NCBI RefSeq assembly: GCF_900116255.1
Contig: NZ_FPAI01000006.1
Span: 81,507-145,506, forward strand
Direction of reading: 5' to 3'
Length of the DNA: 64,000 bases
Source of the DNA: Halolactibacillus miurensis
GTDB taxonomy: Bacteria > Bacillota > Bacilli > Bacillales > Amphibacillaceae
Below, one piece after another: positions 25,104 through 35,451 of this stretch (position 1 is the first letter of the stretch; every line of letters begins with the position of its first letter). The notes beneath the pieces are model-generated. The model did no database searches and was not told the DNA's origin. It was given only the letters and a program-made list of their open reading frames with translations. The translations under genes and the position numbers were made by a program.

Positions 25104-26369
25104 CTATTTGCTCTTCTTACTTAAATGCATGACTTGTTTTAAATCTTTCAACTTAAATCCACCGCCGTACATTAATACACCACCACGGTATACTTTTGCG
25201 CCGACATAACCAAGAATGAAAATTGTTACTAGTAAAATACCAATGCTTAACATAACTTCATAAAAAGGAATGCCGAGAAGCCCTACCCGTAAAAACATCA
25301 CCAGTGGACTAAAGAATGGGATATAAGACATCACCGTAACTAACGTTGATTCCGGTGATTCTAATCCAAACATCGATACCATAAAGGCAATAACGATTAA
25401 AATAATCACTGGGAACATTAACTGACCAACGTCTTCCATTCGACTAACCAGTGAGCCAAGCATTGCTGACAATGTCGCATATAATAAGTACCCGAGTAAG
25501 AAAAAGACAAGCGCATAAACATAAACGGACACATCAATATCACTAAAACCGAAAACTTCAAAGAAATCACCCTCAAAGTCACTTGCACGTGTTTGAATCA
25601 CAAAGAATCCTGTCGCAATAAGTATCGAGATTTGCGTTAAACCAAGTAAAGCAATCCCAATAATCTTCGCAAACATTTGTGAAACTGGACTGGAACTTGA
25701 GATTAATATCTCCATAACTCGTGATGTTTTTTCATTCGCGATATCAGTCGCAATCATTTGACCATACGTAATAACCGCAAAGTATAACAAGAATAGCATT
25801 ACATAGACAAGCCCGCGTGCGCCGCTTATTTCTTCTTCAGTTTTTGATGTCGTACCATCTGCTTTTTCAATAGCTTCTAATTGGAATGACACGGGTGAAT
25901 AGATAGACTTCAAGACTTCACCATCAATACCCGATTCCTCAGTCATCACCATTACTTTTAGTTGCTGCAGAAGTTCATTTACTTCATATTCAATACTATT
26001 ATTTAAGACATCTTCTAAGCGAAGTGTCGCGGTGAATGGTTGAGACTCATCATTTGATAAGGTTAATACACCATCAATTTCACCTTCTAATACCGATTCA
26101 TTTAATGACGCGACACTTTCTGTAGTCACGTCATATTGCAGTGTTTGACTTTCCATATTAGATAAGTAATCGCCATAAAGATTTGTCTCATCAACAACTG
26201 CCACCGTCGTGACTGATGGTTCTTCATCAGAATTAAATAGTTCAATAATACGGTCAATATTACCAATCGCAAGAATAAATACTAAAAATAATGCCGTAGT
26301 TATTTTGAAAGATTTTGATTTAAATCGTGTCATATATGTTTGTGATAAAACGACCCAAAATTTATTCAT
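25104..26369 (-). CDS. yhaP: YhaP, ABC exporter permease (NatB-like)
   Basis: The product is about 421 residues. One N-terminal helix is followed by an outside domain of about 150 residues (SDEEPSVTTVAVVDETNLYG onward), then five to six membrane helices with the motif EKTSRVMEILISSSSPVS, which marks the NatB/YhaP type. These exporters move sodium ions or drugs. The start at 26369 (MNKFWVVLSQTYMTRFK) overlaps the yhaQ stop, and GGTGAG gives its ribosome binding site. It works with the YhaQ ATPase. Confidence 0.88.
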   Translation of the reverse strand: MNKFWVVLSQTYMTRFKSKSFKITTALFLVFILAIGNIDRIIELFNSDEEPSVTTVAVVDETNLYGDYLSNMESQTLQYDVTTESVASLNESVLEGEIDGVLTLSNDESQPFTATLRLEDVLNNSIEYEVNELLQQLKVMVMTEESGIDGEVLKSIYSPVSFQLEAIEKADGTTSKTEEEISGARGLVYVMLFLLYFAVITYGQMIATDIANEKTSRVMEILISSSSPVSQMFAKIIGIALLGLTQISILIATGFFVIQTRASDFEGDFFEVFGFSDIDVSVYVYALVFFLLGYLLYATLSAMLGSLVSRMEDVGQLMFPVIILIVIAFMVSMFGLESPESTLVTVMSYIPFFSPLVMFLRVGLLGIPFYEVMLSIGILLVTIFILGYVGAKVYRGGVLMYGGGFKLKDLKQVMHLSKKSK

Positions 26370-27264
26370 AAGACTCACCAACTTTCTCAATAAAGATGTC
26401 ATTTAAAGATGGTTCGAGTAAATCAAACCGCTTGATAAAACCATCACGCACGATGAGTTCTTTTAGAATGGCTTGTGAAACGACTTCATCATTAATCTGT
26501 AAGCGACATCCTTCTGCCGTTTCAGCATATTTTACAACACCAGGAACCTCTTTTAAGAAATTCAAATCCATATCTGCGTGAATTAAGACGTTTTTCTTGC
26601 CGAATTGGCGCTTAATATCTTTTAGTGCCCCTTGAACAACAGGCTTACCTTTAACCATAATACAGAGCGATTCACAGAGTTCTTCTACCGTCGACATTTG
26701 ATGAGATGAAAAGACAATGGTTGTCCCTTTATCTTTCAGCTCAATAACTGCTTCTTTTAATAATTCTACATTGACTGGATCAAGTCCTGAGAACGGTTCA
26801 TCTAAAATAAGTAATTTAGGCTGATTAATGACCGCTGAGATAAATTGAATCTTTTGTTGATTCCCTTTTGATAATTCTTCTACTTTTTTCTCTTTATAAT
26901 CAGGAATTTTAAATCTATCTAACCAGTAATCTAATTCTTTAATGATTGACTTTTTTTCCATCCCTCTCAACCGTCCCAGATAAATCATTTGTTCTTTTAC
27001 TTGCATCTTCGGATACAGCCCACGTTCTTCTGGTAAGTACCCAATTGAATCAGTGATACTGTAATCAATTTGACGGCCATCCCAACTGATATTACCCTTT
27101 GTTTCATCAATCAATCCTAAAATCATTCTAAAAGTGGTGGTTTTACCTGCACCATTTGCGCCAAGAAAGCCAAAAATTTGATTTTCATTGATTGTAATGG
27201 ATAAATCATCCACGGCTGTAAACGTACCGAATTGTTTCGTCACATTATTAATATGTAATGCCAT
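26362..27264 (-). CDS. yhaQ: YhaQ, ABC exporter ATPase (NatA-like)
   Basis: The product is about 300 residues with Walker A FLGANGAGKTTTFRM, signature ELSKGNQQKIQFI, Walker B LLILDEPFSGLDPV and switch histidine FSSHQMST. A C-terminal accessory part of about 80 residues ends in DIFIEKVGE, as in NatA-type ATPases. The start at 27264 (MALHINNVTKQF) is supported by GAGGAGG 7 bases upstream. It is the first gene of yhaQ-yhaP. Confidence 0.9.
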   Translation of the reverse strand: MALHINNVTKQFGTFTAVDDLSITINENQIFGFLGANGAGKTTTFRMILGLIDETKGNISWDGRQIDYSITDSIGYLPEERGLYPKMQVKEQMIYLGRLRGMEKKSIIKELDYWLDRFKIPDYKEKKVEELSKGNQQKIQFISAVINQPKLLILDEPFSGLDPVNVELLKEAVIELKDKGTTIVFSSHQMSTVEELCESLCIMVKGKPVVQGALKDIKRQFGKKNVLIHADMDLNFLKEVPGVVKYAETAEGCRLQINDEVVSQAILKELIVRDGFIKRFDLLEPSLNDIFIEKVGESYE

Positions 27265-27296
27265 TGTATTTCCTCCTCTACTACCCATTTATTATA

Positions 27297-27332
27297 AAAA
27301 GCAACAGTACCTCTAGTGGTATTGTTGCTTTT
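27297..27332 (-). terminator. Terminator after crh
   Basis: AAAAGCAACAGTACC pairs with GGTATTGTTGCTTTT around a 6-base loop, 11 bases past the crh stop. It ends the yvcI-to-crh operon. Confidence 0.88.
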
Positions 27333-27342
27333 AGTCTTGGGG

Positions 27343-27591
27343 TTAGTTGTCTTGTCGTAAAAAATCGCCGAGTGCTTGGATAGCTTCATCACTGTCGCCA
27401 CCTGTTGCTTTTAGTTCAATAGTATCACCTTTAGCAATCGCTAAACTTAACAGACCCATAATGCTTTTCGCATTCACACGTCGTTCACCTTTCGTTAAGT
27501 AAATTTCCGATGAAAACCGATTCGCTGTTTGAACAAAGCTGGATGCTGGACTCGCTTGAAGACCAGGATTGACATTTACAATACACTTCAT
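27343..27591 (-). CDS. crh: Crh, catabolite-repression HPr-like protein
   Basis: The 82-residue HPr-fold protein has glutamine (GLQASPA) where HPr carries its active histidine, so it cannot work in the sugar phosphotransferase relay. The serine kinase site NAKSIMGLLSLA is intact. Phosphorylated by HprK on that serine, Crh acts as a corepressor with CcpA in Bacillus. The arginine usual two residues after the His/Gln position is serine here. AAAGGAG precedes the ATG at 27591. HprK is encoded 16 kb away. Confidence 0.9.
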   Translation of the reverse strand: MKCIVNVNPGLQASPASSFVQTANRFSSEIYLTKGERRVNAKSIMGLLSLAIAKGDTIELKATGGDSDEAIQALGDFLRQDN

Positions 27592-27667
27592 AACCACTCG
27601 CTCCTTTAGACAAAGAATCAATTATTTTTACAACAGTTTCATTATACGCTATTTATTGTAACTTATG

Positions 27668-28630
27668 TTAGTGAGTTTCGGACTGTTTTTGAATCGGATA
27701 CTCTCCACGTAATTGATCAGCAAATTGATCAATCTTCTTTAAACGGTGATTGACACCTGATTTACTGATGGGTGATCCACTAACAAGTTCTCCTAATTCT
27801 TTTAACGAGACTTCTTGGTGGTCAACTCTTAGTCTTGCAATTTCTTTTAACTTATCAGGTAGGGCTTCTAGACCGACGGTTCTTTCAATAAAGCGTATAT
27901 TTTCGACTTGTCTAAAGGCTGCTCCAATCGTTTTGTTTAGGTTAGCCGTCTCACAGTTCACTAAGCGGTTAACTGAATTACGCATATCCCGAATAATACG
28001 AACATCTTCAAACTTAAATAGCGCATGATGTGCACCAATATAATTTAAAAACTCGGTGATTTTTTCAGCTTCTTTAATATAGGTAATATATCCGTTACGA
28101 CGTTCAAGTGTACGCGCATGTAAATCGAAGCCGTTCATCAATTTTTGCAAAGCATCATTATGTTCTTCATAACTATTGGCAATTTCTAAGTGATACGAAG
28201 ATGTTTCTGGATTATTAATTGACCCTCCCGCAAGAAAGGCGCCACGTAAGTAGGCCCGTTTACAACACGTTTTCTTTAAGTACTGTTTAGAAATTGTTCG
28301 AACGAAGGTAAATGGTTCTTTTAAAATCGCTAAATCTAATAAAATATCTTTTGCGCCTTCTTCTATTCTTACAATGTAGACATTGTTTTTTTTCAATTTC
28401 ATTTTTTTACGTACAAGCAATTTGATAGGATGTGGATACAATGATTTTATGAGTGTGTAAATACGTCTAGCAATCGCAGCATTTTCCGTCTGAACATCAA
28501 GGACATACGTCATTCGAGCAATAGATACGGCACCATTCATTCGAATCAAGGCGGCAAGTTCAGCTTCTTTACAACAATCATTGTTATCAATTTGCGTCAG
28601 CTCTTTTTTGATTTCTGAAGCAAAAGACAT
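27668..28630 (-). CDS. whiA: WhiA-family DNA-binding protein
   Basis: The 320-residue protein has an N-terminal LAGLIDADG-like domain ([20 protein letters not shown]). A C-terminal helix-turn-helix follows ([20 protein letters not shown] then HRLKKI). In Bacillus WhiA binds DNA and influences cell division and chromosome segregation. It is full length and lies in the fixed order rapZ-yvcK-whiA-crh, only 7 bases after yvcK. Confidence 0.93.
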   Translation of the reverse strand: MSFASEIKKELTQIDNNDCCKEAELAALIRMNGAVSIARMTYVLDVQTENAAIARRIYTLIKSLYPHPIKLLVRKKMKLKKNNVYIVRIEEGAKDILLDLAILKEPFTFVRTISKQYLKKTCCKRAYLRGAFLAGGSINNPETSSYHLEIANSYEEHNDALQKLMNGFDLHARTLERRNGYITYIKEAEKITEFLNYIGAHHALFKFEDVRIIRDMRNSVNRLVNCETANLNKTIGAAFRQVENIRFIERTVGLEALPDKLKEIARLRVDHQEVSLKELGELVSGSPISKSGVNHRLKKIDQFADQLRGEYPIQKQSETH

Positions 28631-28637
28631 AAGACAT

Positions 28638-29615
28638 TCACCTTTCTAATGGATCACAAATACCAATAAGGCCGCATAATATTTTTGCGACTTTATCTTT
28701 ATCATGTCGCAAGACATGATCGTGATCAGTAATAATATTTCCTTCAATTATTTCTAAACCAAGCGTTTCTAATCGTTCTTTATCATAGACGACTGGCTTT
28801 GCCTGTTCTTCTAAATAACGATCTAGTATATCTTGACTAAACCCTTCACTATGAACCAAGATTGTATCTATCACACCTTCACCTACATGTTCTAGTATGA
28901 CCCTGGCGTGGTCATATGCGGTAAAGCCATCAGTTTCCCCACTTTGAGTCATCACGTTACAAACATAGACAACCTCTGCATCTGTGCGTCTTAAAGCATC
29001 TGCTACTTGCGGAACGATTAAATTCGGTAACGTACTCGTGTATAAACTCCCTGGTGAAATAACGATAAGGTCTGAAGCGATAATCGCTTCCATTGCTTCC
29101 GGGAGCGGTTCAGCTGTTTCTGGTTCTAAAAAGACCCGGTGAATCGGCTTATTAGCCTTTGGAATATTTGACTCACCAACAACAATCTCACCGTCTTTCA
29201 TTTCTGCGCTAAGAAATAAGTTTTGATTGGCAACAGGATAGATTTGACCTTTCACGTTAAAGACCTTTTCAATTTCTTTAATTCCTAAGTAAAAATCTCC
29301 TGTGACAGCTGTCATTGCCGCTAAGATTAAATTACCCATAGAGTGTCCTTTTAAGCCTTCTTCACCTAAATCAAATCGATGCTGGAGTAGAGCTCCCATC
29401 ATCGGTTCAACTTCAGATAAAGCGGCAATAACATTTCGAATATCTCCTGGTGCTGGCATGGACATTTCTGTTCGTAACCGTCCAGATGATCCCCCATCAT
29501 CTGCGACAGTTACAATGGCTGATAAATCAATCGGGTATTTCTTCAATCCACGTAAAATAACTGGCATACCTGTGCCACCACCTAGGACCGTTACTTTCTT
29601 TAGATGTTCTTCCAT
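28638..29615 (-). CDS. yvcK: YvcK/GlmR-family protein (CofD-like, UDP-sugar-binding)
   Basis: The 325-residue protein has [18 protein letters not shown] near the start, [27 protein letters not shown] and [15 protein letters not shown]. These mark the YvcK (GlmR) family, which supports growth on gluconeogenic carbon and links carbon supply to cell-wall precursor synthesis. The start lies 2 bases past the rapZ stop, so translation is coupled. Confidence 0.93.
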   Translation of the reverse strand: MEEHLKKVTVLGGGTGMPVILRGLKKYPIDLSAIVTVADDGGSSGRLRTEMSMPAPGDIRNVIAALSEVEPMMGALLQHRFDLGEEGLKGHSMGNLILAAMTAVTGDFYLGIKEIEKVFNVKGQIYPVANQNLFLSAEMKDGEIVVGESNIPKANKPIHRVFLEPETAEPLPEAMEAIIASDLIVISPGSLYTSTLPNLIVPQVADALRRTDAEVVYVCNVMTQSGETDGFTAYDHARVILEHVGEGVIDTILVHSEGFSQDILDRYLEEQAKPVVYDKERLETLGLEIIEGNIITDHDHVLRHDKDKVAKILCGLIGICDPLER

Positions 29616-29617
29616 CT

Positions 29618-30499
29618 TTAATGCCCTTTCCGCTTATCAATATCACGGTGGGAAACATGCGTCGTATATTGATCTGAGAAGTATTTAGCGACATGTTCTG
29701 CTAGAGCCACTGAACGGTGTTGGCCGCCAGTACAGCCGATGGCAATGACGAGCTGAGACTTACCTTCTTTTTTATACTGGGGAAGCATAAAACTAAGCAA
29801 GTCTAACCACTTATCGACAAACTTTTGTGTTTCTGCCCATTTAAATACATAATCCCGCACGTCAGAATTTAATCCAGTTTGAGGCTGCAAGTGTTCCACA
29901 TAATGTGGATTTGGTAAAAAGCGCACATCAAAAACTAAATCAGCATCAATTGGCATTCCATATTTAAACCCAAATGACATTGTATGAACAGAGAAGATTT
30001 TTTGCTCAAGCTCTCCATACTTTTGCACGATTTTTTCGCGCAATTCCTTCGGTTTCAAATTCGTTGTTTCAATAAAGTGTTGAGCACGCCCACGTAGTTC
30101 ACTTAACAATTGGCGTTCCTTTTTAATCCCCTCTAACGGTAAACCCTTTGGTGAAAGCGGGTGAGAGCGTCTCGTTTCTTTGTAGCGAGACACAAGTGTT
30201 TGATCTTGGGCATCTAAAAATAATATATGCTCATCAATCCAGGTTAAGTCTGAGAGCGTATCTAAACTTTCAAATAAAGTATCAAAAAATTCGCGCCCTC
30301 GTAAATCAATCACAAGTGCAACTTTATTGATGTTATTCGACGCATCTTTCATTAATTCTAAGAACTTTGGTAATAAAGCAGGTGGCAAGTTATCGACACA
30401 GTAGTAACCTAAATCTTCAAAACTTTGAACCGCTACAGTTTTACCAGCGCCACTCATACCTGTAATAATAACAAGTGATGTTTCCTTTGGATTCGTCAT
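29618..30499 (-). CDS. rapZ: RapZ/YvcJ-family nucleotide-binding protein
   Basis: The 293-residue protein has an N-terminal P-loop [19 protein letters not shown] and the segment [15 protein letters not shown]. The C-terminal domain carries [20 protein letters not shown]. The family binds and hydrolyses GTP or ATP. In E. coli it guides RNase E to the GlmZ RNA; in Bacillus it affects competence. A full-length copy in its usual operon place. Confidence 0.93.
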   Translation of the reverse strand: MTNPKETSLVIITGMSGAGKTVAVQSFEDLGYYCVDNLPPALLPKFLELMKDASNNINKVALVIDLRGREFFDTLFESLDTLSDLTWIDEHILFLDAQDQTLVSRYKETRRSHPLSPKGLPLEGIKKERQLLSELRGRAQHFIETTNLKPKELREKIVQKYGELEQKIFSVHTMSFGFKYGMPIDADLVFDVRFLPNPHYVEHLQPQTGLNSDVRDYVFKWAETQKFVDKWLDLLSFMLPQYKKEGKSQLVIAIGCTGGQHRSVALAEHVAKYFSDQYTTHVSHRDIDKRKGH

Positions 30500-30513
30500 C
30501 TCTTTTGCCTCCT

Positions 30514-30981
30514 CTAATTGTCTTGGGTTTTAAAGCTGATTAATTGATCCTTTTCATCTAGCTCAAATTGCGCATAAAGGATGCGATCTTGTTTCAGCGT
30601 ATAATCATGAATAATCCGATCGCTCGGGGCTGTAGGAATTATTGATACGTCATTAAGATCAATCCATTCTAACTCACCTTCTGGACACTCTTCTACAAGC
30701 GTCCCCTCATAGCCTTTCACGACAAAAGTAAACATCATCCAGTCATCTTTTGGTGGTTTAGCCGATGGTTTATTTATGTTAGCAATACTCATAATTTTCG
30801 GGTTCGTTATTTTTAAACCTGTCTCTTCATACACTTCTCTTATCACTGCTTCTTGAACAGTTTCATGCGGTTCCATTTTTCCACCTGGCATCGCATACCA
30901 ACCATAACGTGGTTTTTTTAGTAACAGAACTTTATCCTGATCTATAATTAAACAATTAGTGACACGCTGCATATTGTTCAC
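30514..30981 (-). CDS. yvcI: YvcI, Nudix hydrolase
   Basis: The 155-residue protein has the Nudix box running from [13 protein letters not shown] to [11 protein letters not shown], where the Glu residues bind metal. The GTG start at 30981 gives four residues before QRVTNCLI, as in B. subtilis YvcI. An ATG nine bases in is possible too. Substrate unknown; the family removes nucleoside diphosphates linked to other groups. First gene of the operon that runs through crh. Confidence 0.87.
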   Translation of the reverse strand: MNNMQRVTNCLIIDQDKVLLLKKPRYGWYAMPGGKMEPHETVQEAVIREVYEETGLKITNPKIMSIANINKPSAKPPKDDWMMFTFVVKGYEGTLVEECPEGELEWIDLNDVSIIPTAPSDRIIHDYTLKQDRILYAQFELDEKDQLISFKTQDN

Positions 30982-31405
30982 TCACTTCCTTTTAACACTC
31001 TTTCTTCATTATAGCAAAACTTACAGTCGCAATCGATTGTTTCCACTTAAAAAATTCAATTCTCTCTTACGTTAACTTTTAACTGTAGCATATTAAATAT
31101 CTTAACCCAAAAAAACGACAGGCCATCTTGGTACATTCAAGAAAAAAATCCACAAAAAAAAGACGCAGAATATAAGCAAAAGCTCATATACTGCGCCAAT
31201 CATTTTCGTATATTAAAAGGGGGGTTAATTACTTAATTATAGTATACCCCACTTGTTTTGCAGTTTGATTACAGTGAGATTAAGAACAGGTAAATTATTT
31301 AATCAAATAAGCACTATAAGTGTACGATATTACTTTAGCTCACTTAAGTTATCAGCTAATATACGACTTTACAACATTTTTTTCATATCAAACAACAGCA
31401 ATCCC
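30982..31405. other. Gene-free stretch downstream of the amidohydrolase block
   Basis: About 420 bases with no credible gene hold the yvcI upstream region and one strong minus-strand terminator at 31154-31197. The rest is AT-rich with no recognised element. Confidence 0.6.
31154..31197 (-). terminator. Terminator of the permease/amidohydrolase block
   Basis: GGCGCAGTATATGAGC pairs with GCTTATATTCTGCGTC around TTTT, followed by eight T on the minus strand. It lies about 210 bases past the last permease stop. Confidence 0.88.
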
Positions 31406-32701
31406 TTACTGATCTGACTCAGGAAGTATAACATTTAAAATAATAGATGTCACTGCAGCAGGAACAACACCTGACGTAAGTACAATTTGCATGTTAAGAG
31501 GCAATTGTTGTGTTGCTTCAGGTACAAGATTTAAACCCACTCCTAAACCTAGAGAAATCGCAATAATTAACATATTTCTACTATTTAATTTTATTGTTTG
31601 CATCAGGGATATTCCCGACACTGCTACCATGGAGAACATAGCTATTGCCGCACCGCCTAAAACAGGTTCTGGCATAACCGATATAATAGCAGAAAACTTT
31701 GGTACAAAAGATAATATCAATAAGATAAATGCACCTAACTTAACAATATATCGACTGAAAACCCCCGTTAAACTAACGACACCAACATTTTGAGTATAGG
31801 ATGTATTTGGAAACGAATTAAATAGTGAGGCTAAGCTACTCGACAGACCATCAGCCATAATTGCCCCAGACATCTCTTCATTCGTTGGTTCTCGTCCTTC
31901 TGCCCCTCTAGTCAGTGCTGAGACATCACCTAAAGTTTCAATAGAGGTTGCAAGATACATAAAGATCATCGAGAAAATAGCTACAGGTTCAAATTTCCAC
32001 TGAAACTGATAAGGTTTAGGAAAAGAAAGCCAACTCGTCTGTGTAATCGCTGAGAAATCTACCATACCTAAAAAGTATGACATAACATACCCAACAACAA
32101 TCCCCAATAATATTGATGATGATTTTAAAAATACATGTGAACTTTGATGAAAAATAATAATACTTATCAGCACGACTAAGGCAACGAACAAATTCCTTAA
32201 ACTACCTGTATTTATACTACCTGCTGCTTGGGTTATACCAACAGGTATAAGCGTTATACCTATAGTTAGTACAACGATAGCATTAACTAGCGGTGGAAAA
32301 AACCGTTGTAATTTGTCTAAATATTTACCTATAAAAAACTCAACAAGACCACCGATAAAAGCAGCACCAAATACAGCACCAATCCCAAAATCTGTTGCAA
32401 TAGCCAGACTTGTTGATATAAAAGCGTTACTCGTGCCCATAACGAGAGGCAAGCGAGAACCAATGCCTCTATTTCTACTAATTTGAATGAGCGTTGTCAC
32501 ACCTGACATTAGTAAAGCTGATTGAATTAATAACGTTGTTTGAGCAGCAGATAAATTTAATATTGATGATATTAATAATGGCAGTGTTGCATTTGCTGCA
32601 AACATAGCCAGTATATGCTGAAAAGCTAAAGGAACAGCTTTTTTCAAAGTTGGTTGATCATTTATTCCGTATATAATATCTAAATCTGATTCATTACTCA
32701 T
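31406..32701 (-). CDS. Xanthine/uracil-family (NCS2) permease
   Basis: The 431-residue membrane protein has about 12 to 14 helices. Its features point to the NCS2 nucleobase:cation symporter family, xanthine/urate branch: PLAFQHILAMFAANATLPLL near the start, LPLVMGTSNAFI, YLATSIETLGDVSALTRGAE, and LFNSFPNTSYTQNVGVVSLT. GGTGGTG precedes the ATG. It lies downstream of a cyanuric acid amidohydrolase-type enzyme, which suggests that it imports a ring compound such as cyanurate, barbiturate or a purine. The exact substrate cannot be read from the sequence. Confidence 0.85.
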   Translation of the reverse strand: MSNESDLDIIYGINDQPTLKKAVPLAFQHILAMFAANATLPLLISSILNLSAAQTTLLIQSALLMSGVTTLIQISRNRGIGSRLPLVMGTSNAFISTSLAIATDFGIGAVFGAAFIGGLVEFFIGKYLDKLQRFFPPLVNAIVVLTIGITLIPVGITQAAGSINTGSLRNLFVALVVLISIIIFHQSSHVFLKSSSILLGIVVGYVMSYFLGMVDFSAITQTSWLSFPKPYQFQWKFEPVAIFSMIFMYLATSIETLGDVSALTRGAEGREPTNEEMSGAIMADGLSSSLASLFNSFPNTSYTQNVGVVSLTGVFSRYIVKLGAFILLILSFVPKFSAIISVMPEPVLGGAAIAMFSMVAVSGISLMQTIKLNSRNMLIIAISLGLGVGLNLVPEATQQLPLNMQIVLTSGVVPAAVTSIILNVILPESDQ

Positions 32702-32749
32702 TTTAACACCACCTGATCAGTACAGTCTAAAATATAATCATATTTCAGA

Positions 32750-34000
32750 CTATACAAATATGACCGCCACAATCATGACAACAATTAGCATGCCGATAAT
32801 AAACTTAGCTTGATCTTTTATTATTGTCATTATATCTTTATTAAAACCATCCGCTAAGGCAGCAACGTTAATTTGTACTGGACTGACTTGTGTTCCTAAT
32901 CCGGTTGCAATCGCTACAAATCCCATTGCCTCAGCTGGTAAACCAAGAACTGCTAGTGTCGGTAAAGTTAAAGTAAGTACACCTGCAGCGAATGCACCGG
33001 ATGGTATGGCGATTAAAAATGCCAATATCATAGCAACTGGTAAGACTAAAAATTGAGGTACTTGACTAGCTAAATCAGCAATTTGTTCGAAAACACCTAA
33101 TTCAGCAACAATATTAATAAAACCTAAGAAAATACCTACAGAAAATAACGTCGTTAAAATAAATCTAGAACCATCAATTAAAGCTTCACTCGTTGAATCA
33201 GAATTTAACGGTGTTAATAACACTGTTAGTATAGCTGTAAAAATGACAGTAGTGATTGGTGTAAATAATGTTATACCCAAAACACCATTTAAACTTGAAC
33301 CAGCTACAACCATCAACAATAGAGCAATTGATGGAAGAGCGTATTTAATTAATGTTAAACTTTTAACATCAGCATATTGGTCTTCTTTTTCAGTTGAACC
33401 TACTAATCTCCCACGTTTATAAACCCCGTAAATAGCAAGACCTATCGCTAGCAAGTAAAACCCTATAACATATGGAAGCATAATCGATGCGTGTGCTGTG
33501 ACTTCTATCCCAGCACTTTCAGCTGTTAGAGCTGTTTCAGTTGATGCTGGTGATGTTGTAAAACCTATAGCAGATATTATTGCCATAGCTGCAATCACTT
33601 CTGGTACTGCTCCTACAGCCGCTGCCATTAAAGGTGCTGTTACCATAGTATTCCCAGCACCCATACCGGCCATATATGTAGCTAAACCTTGAATTAATAC
33701 AATAATACCGGCTAAAATACCGAATTTTCCTTTTAATGATCTTTTAGCTAATTCTATTAACGATTGAATACTGCCAGCTTTTGATACCATGACAGCTGCA
33801 GATGCATAAAGAATAGGTACAGTAATTCCTAGCATATTAGAAATACCACTAAGTACAATACCAGATGCTTCAGGAATTGTTATGCCGCCAATTAATAAAG
33901 CGACCACTCCTCCGGCAAGACCAGCAATTAACATGTGTTTTCTCATAAATAGAAGGACTAAAATAATAATAACTGGGATTAAATTAACTAGTAAACTCAA
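32750..34000 (-). CDS. Ion-transporter-superfamily permease of unknown substrate
   Basis: The product is about 416 residues with roughly 11 to 12 helices arranged in two halves. It contains GAGNTMVTAPLMAAAVG, GFTTSPASTETALTAESAG, IPSGAFAAGVLTLTLPTLAV and GLGTQVSPVQINVAALA, which look like paired re-entrant loops of IT-superfamily anion transporters (GntP/CitM/DcuC-like). I cannot name the exact family. The TTG at 34000 is chosen because AGAGGTG sits 6 bases upstream and the helix then begins at once; the longer frame adds non-membrane residues. It stands between the amidohydrolase and the NCS2 permease and may import or export a substrate of that pathway. Confidence 0.75.
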   Translation of the reverse strand: MSLLVNLIPVIIILVLLFMRKHMLIAGLAGGVVALLIGGITIPEASGIVLSGISNMLGITVPILYASAAVMVSKAGSIQSLIELAKRSLKGKFGILAGIIVLIQGLATYMAGMGAGNTMVTAPLMAAAVGAVPEVIAAMAIISAIGFTTSPASTETALTAESAGIEVTAHASIMLPYVIGFYLLAIGLAIYGVYKRGRLVGSTEKEDQYADVKSLTLIKYALPSIALLLMVVAGSSLNGVLGITLFTPITTVIFTAILTVLLTPLNSDSTSEALIDGSRFILTTLFSVGIFLGFINIVAELGVFEQIADLASQVPQFLVLPVAMILAFLIAIPSGAFAAGVLTLTLPTLAVLGLPAEAMGFVAIATGLGTQVSPVQINVAALADGFNKDIMTIIKDQAKFIIGMLIVVMIVAVIFV

Positions 34001-34158
34001 ATTGAACACCTCTATTTCATTTTTTAGATAAATCACTGCCTAATCATTGATTGACTATAACTCCAATTTGAAATATTGTTTGCCTCAGAACTACCCACTA
34101 TTAGATATGACAAAGAAGAATGATTGCTTTAAACACACACGAAAACTTGCAGGAAATA

Positions 34159-34192
34159 AAGTAAGAGGGTATTGTCTTATACCCTCTTATTT
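34159..34192 (-). terminator. Hairpin between the amidohydrolase and the permease
   Basis: TAAGAGGGTA and TACCCTCTTA form a strong stem, followed on the minus strand by CTTTATTT. It may end or weaken transcription after the amidohydrolase, so the two permeases could be expressed at a lower level. Confidence 0.6.
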
Positions 34193-34214
34193 ATTATTCT
34201 TACTGATACAAATA

Positions 34215-35321
34215 TTACTTTTCAATAATGACAGATATAGGGCCACCACCTGCAGGTCCTTGGTGCTCTGCCCCACCAGACACATAAACCATCGGATCTC
34301 CTACTATAGAAGCAATGACACCATTTACAACAGCTCTCGCCTGTCTTGTATGATTGATATCAGAGTCCGTTAACATGGTATTACGTCTACCTCTTACTTC
34401 ACCATCAGGAGAAGCTTCTGCCTTTGCTAGAACGTTAACAATTTTACTTTTTTGTTGCTCTGTTGGTAGCCCGTCTATATCAAGGCCACTATTTTTAATC
34501 GCCTCTAATACACTATTAAGGTCAATAGCATCCTTCATCACACTGTGACCAATAGCAAATTTACTAACCGACTTTTTAGAATTACCCATTAAAATAACTT
34601 CACAATTAAGTAATTCGACCCCGGCTGATGTCGAGGCAACTGATGAGTATAGCGACCAATCATTTAAAATTGACTGTTCATCTATTTGTTCTTTATCTAC
34701 CTCACCAAGAGCTGTTGCTACACCTAATGCAGATGCGCCTCTTGAGTAACCCATTGATTTGTATGTATCATCAACAACAACAGATTTTCCTCTTCTTTTC
34801 GCATCACTGATTCGATCGGATGTAAGTAGTGGACATTTAATTTGAACAAAGTGAACATCCTCGTTGTTCTCTATCCCAGATTCTTCTATTAAATTTTTAA
34901 CAACCCGTTCAACTTCTTCAACCATTGTTAATGTGCCAATCTCTTCTGGTAAGAAATCACGCGTGAATCCTACATTTGCCACAAGCCCTTTTTCTTCAGA
35001 CTCTTCTTTGTTCTCAACCTCTTTTCGAGTGAATATCATAGCATGTGGTGTCATAACACCTTCAGTACCACCTGACATGACAAACGCCACTTTACTTGCA
35101 ACAGTCTGCTCATCTACATGCATTTTTTTTGCTAAATAGTTTTTAAAGACAAAAGTAGAAAAACCTCTTGTGAAGTCATTTACGCAACCATTACCTTCTG
35201 TTTTAGCCAAAACCGCTATGACGTCTTCTGGGTTTATTGCTCCACTGGTGATTAATTTATCTAGCTCGGTCATATCATCCGGTGCAGACATTTCAATTTT
35301 GTGAACGTTTACATCAATCAT
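34215..35321 (-). CDS. Cyanuric acid amidohydrolase-type ring-opening amidohydrolase
   Basis: The product is about 368 residues and belongs to the AtzD/TrzD/barbiturase family, which opens s-triazine or pyrimidine rings. Three internal repeats each carry a lysine and a serine, as in the known three-fold structure: VLAKTEGNG (K40) with VMSGGTEGV (S83); VQIKCPLLT (K162) with [10 protein letters not shown] (about S230); VLAKAEASP (K300) with [16 protein letters not shown] (S348). Further matches include [17 protein letters not shown]. The overall pattern resembles cyanuric acid amidohydrolases more than barbiturases, from memory. The start at 35321 follows TAAGGAGG by 8 bases. Two permeases lie downstream. 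No biuret or allophanate hydrolase is present in the window. Confidence 0.88.
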   Translation of the reverse strand: MIDVNVHKIEMSAPDDMTELDKLITSGAINPEDVIAVLAKTEGNGCVNDFTRGFSTFVFKNYLAKKMHVDEQTVASKVAFVMSGGTEGVMTPHAMIFTRKEVENKEESEEKGLVANVGFTRDFLPEEIGTLTMVEEVERVVKNLIEESGIENNEDVHFVQIKCPLLTSDRISDAKRRGKSVVVDDTYKSMGYSRGASALGVATALGEVDKEQIDEQSILNDWSLYSSVASTSAGVELLNCEVILMGNSKKSVSKFAIGHSVMKDAIDLNSVLEAIKNSGLDIDGLPTEQQKSKIVNVLAKAEASPDGEVRGRRNTMLTDSDINHTRQARAVVNGVIASIVGDPMVYVSGGAEHQGPAGGGPISVIIEK

Positions 35322-35451
35322 ATTAATTTCCTCCTTAAAATAGATACAGTTCAAATTATCACGGATGGTAACGCTTTCTTTTCGTGACGTTTCCTTTTAA
35401 TTTGATATACTAAACTTAACACTCACTCTAACACTATTCATTGTGTAAAAG

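Noticed and set aside
34047..34373. Plus-strand 108-codon frame over the amidohydrolase 3' end
   Set aside because: Antisense to a clear family member and contains a terminator-like hairpin.
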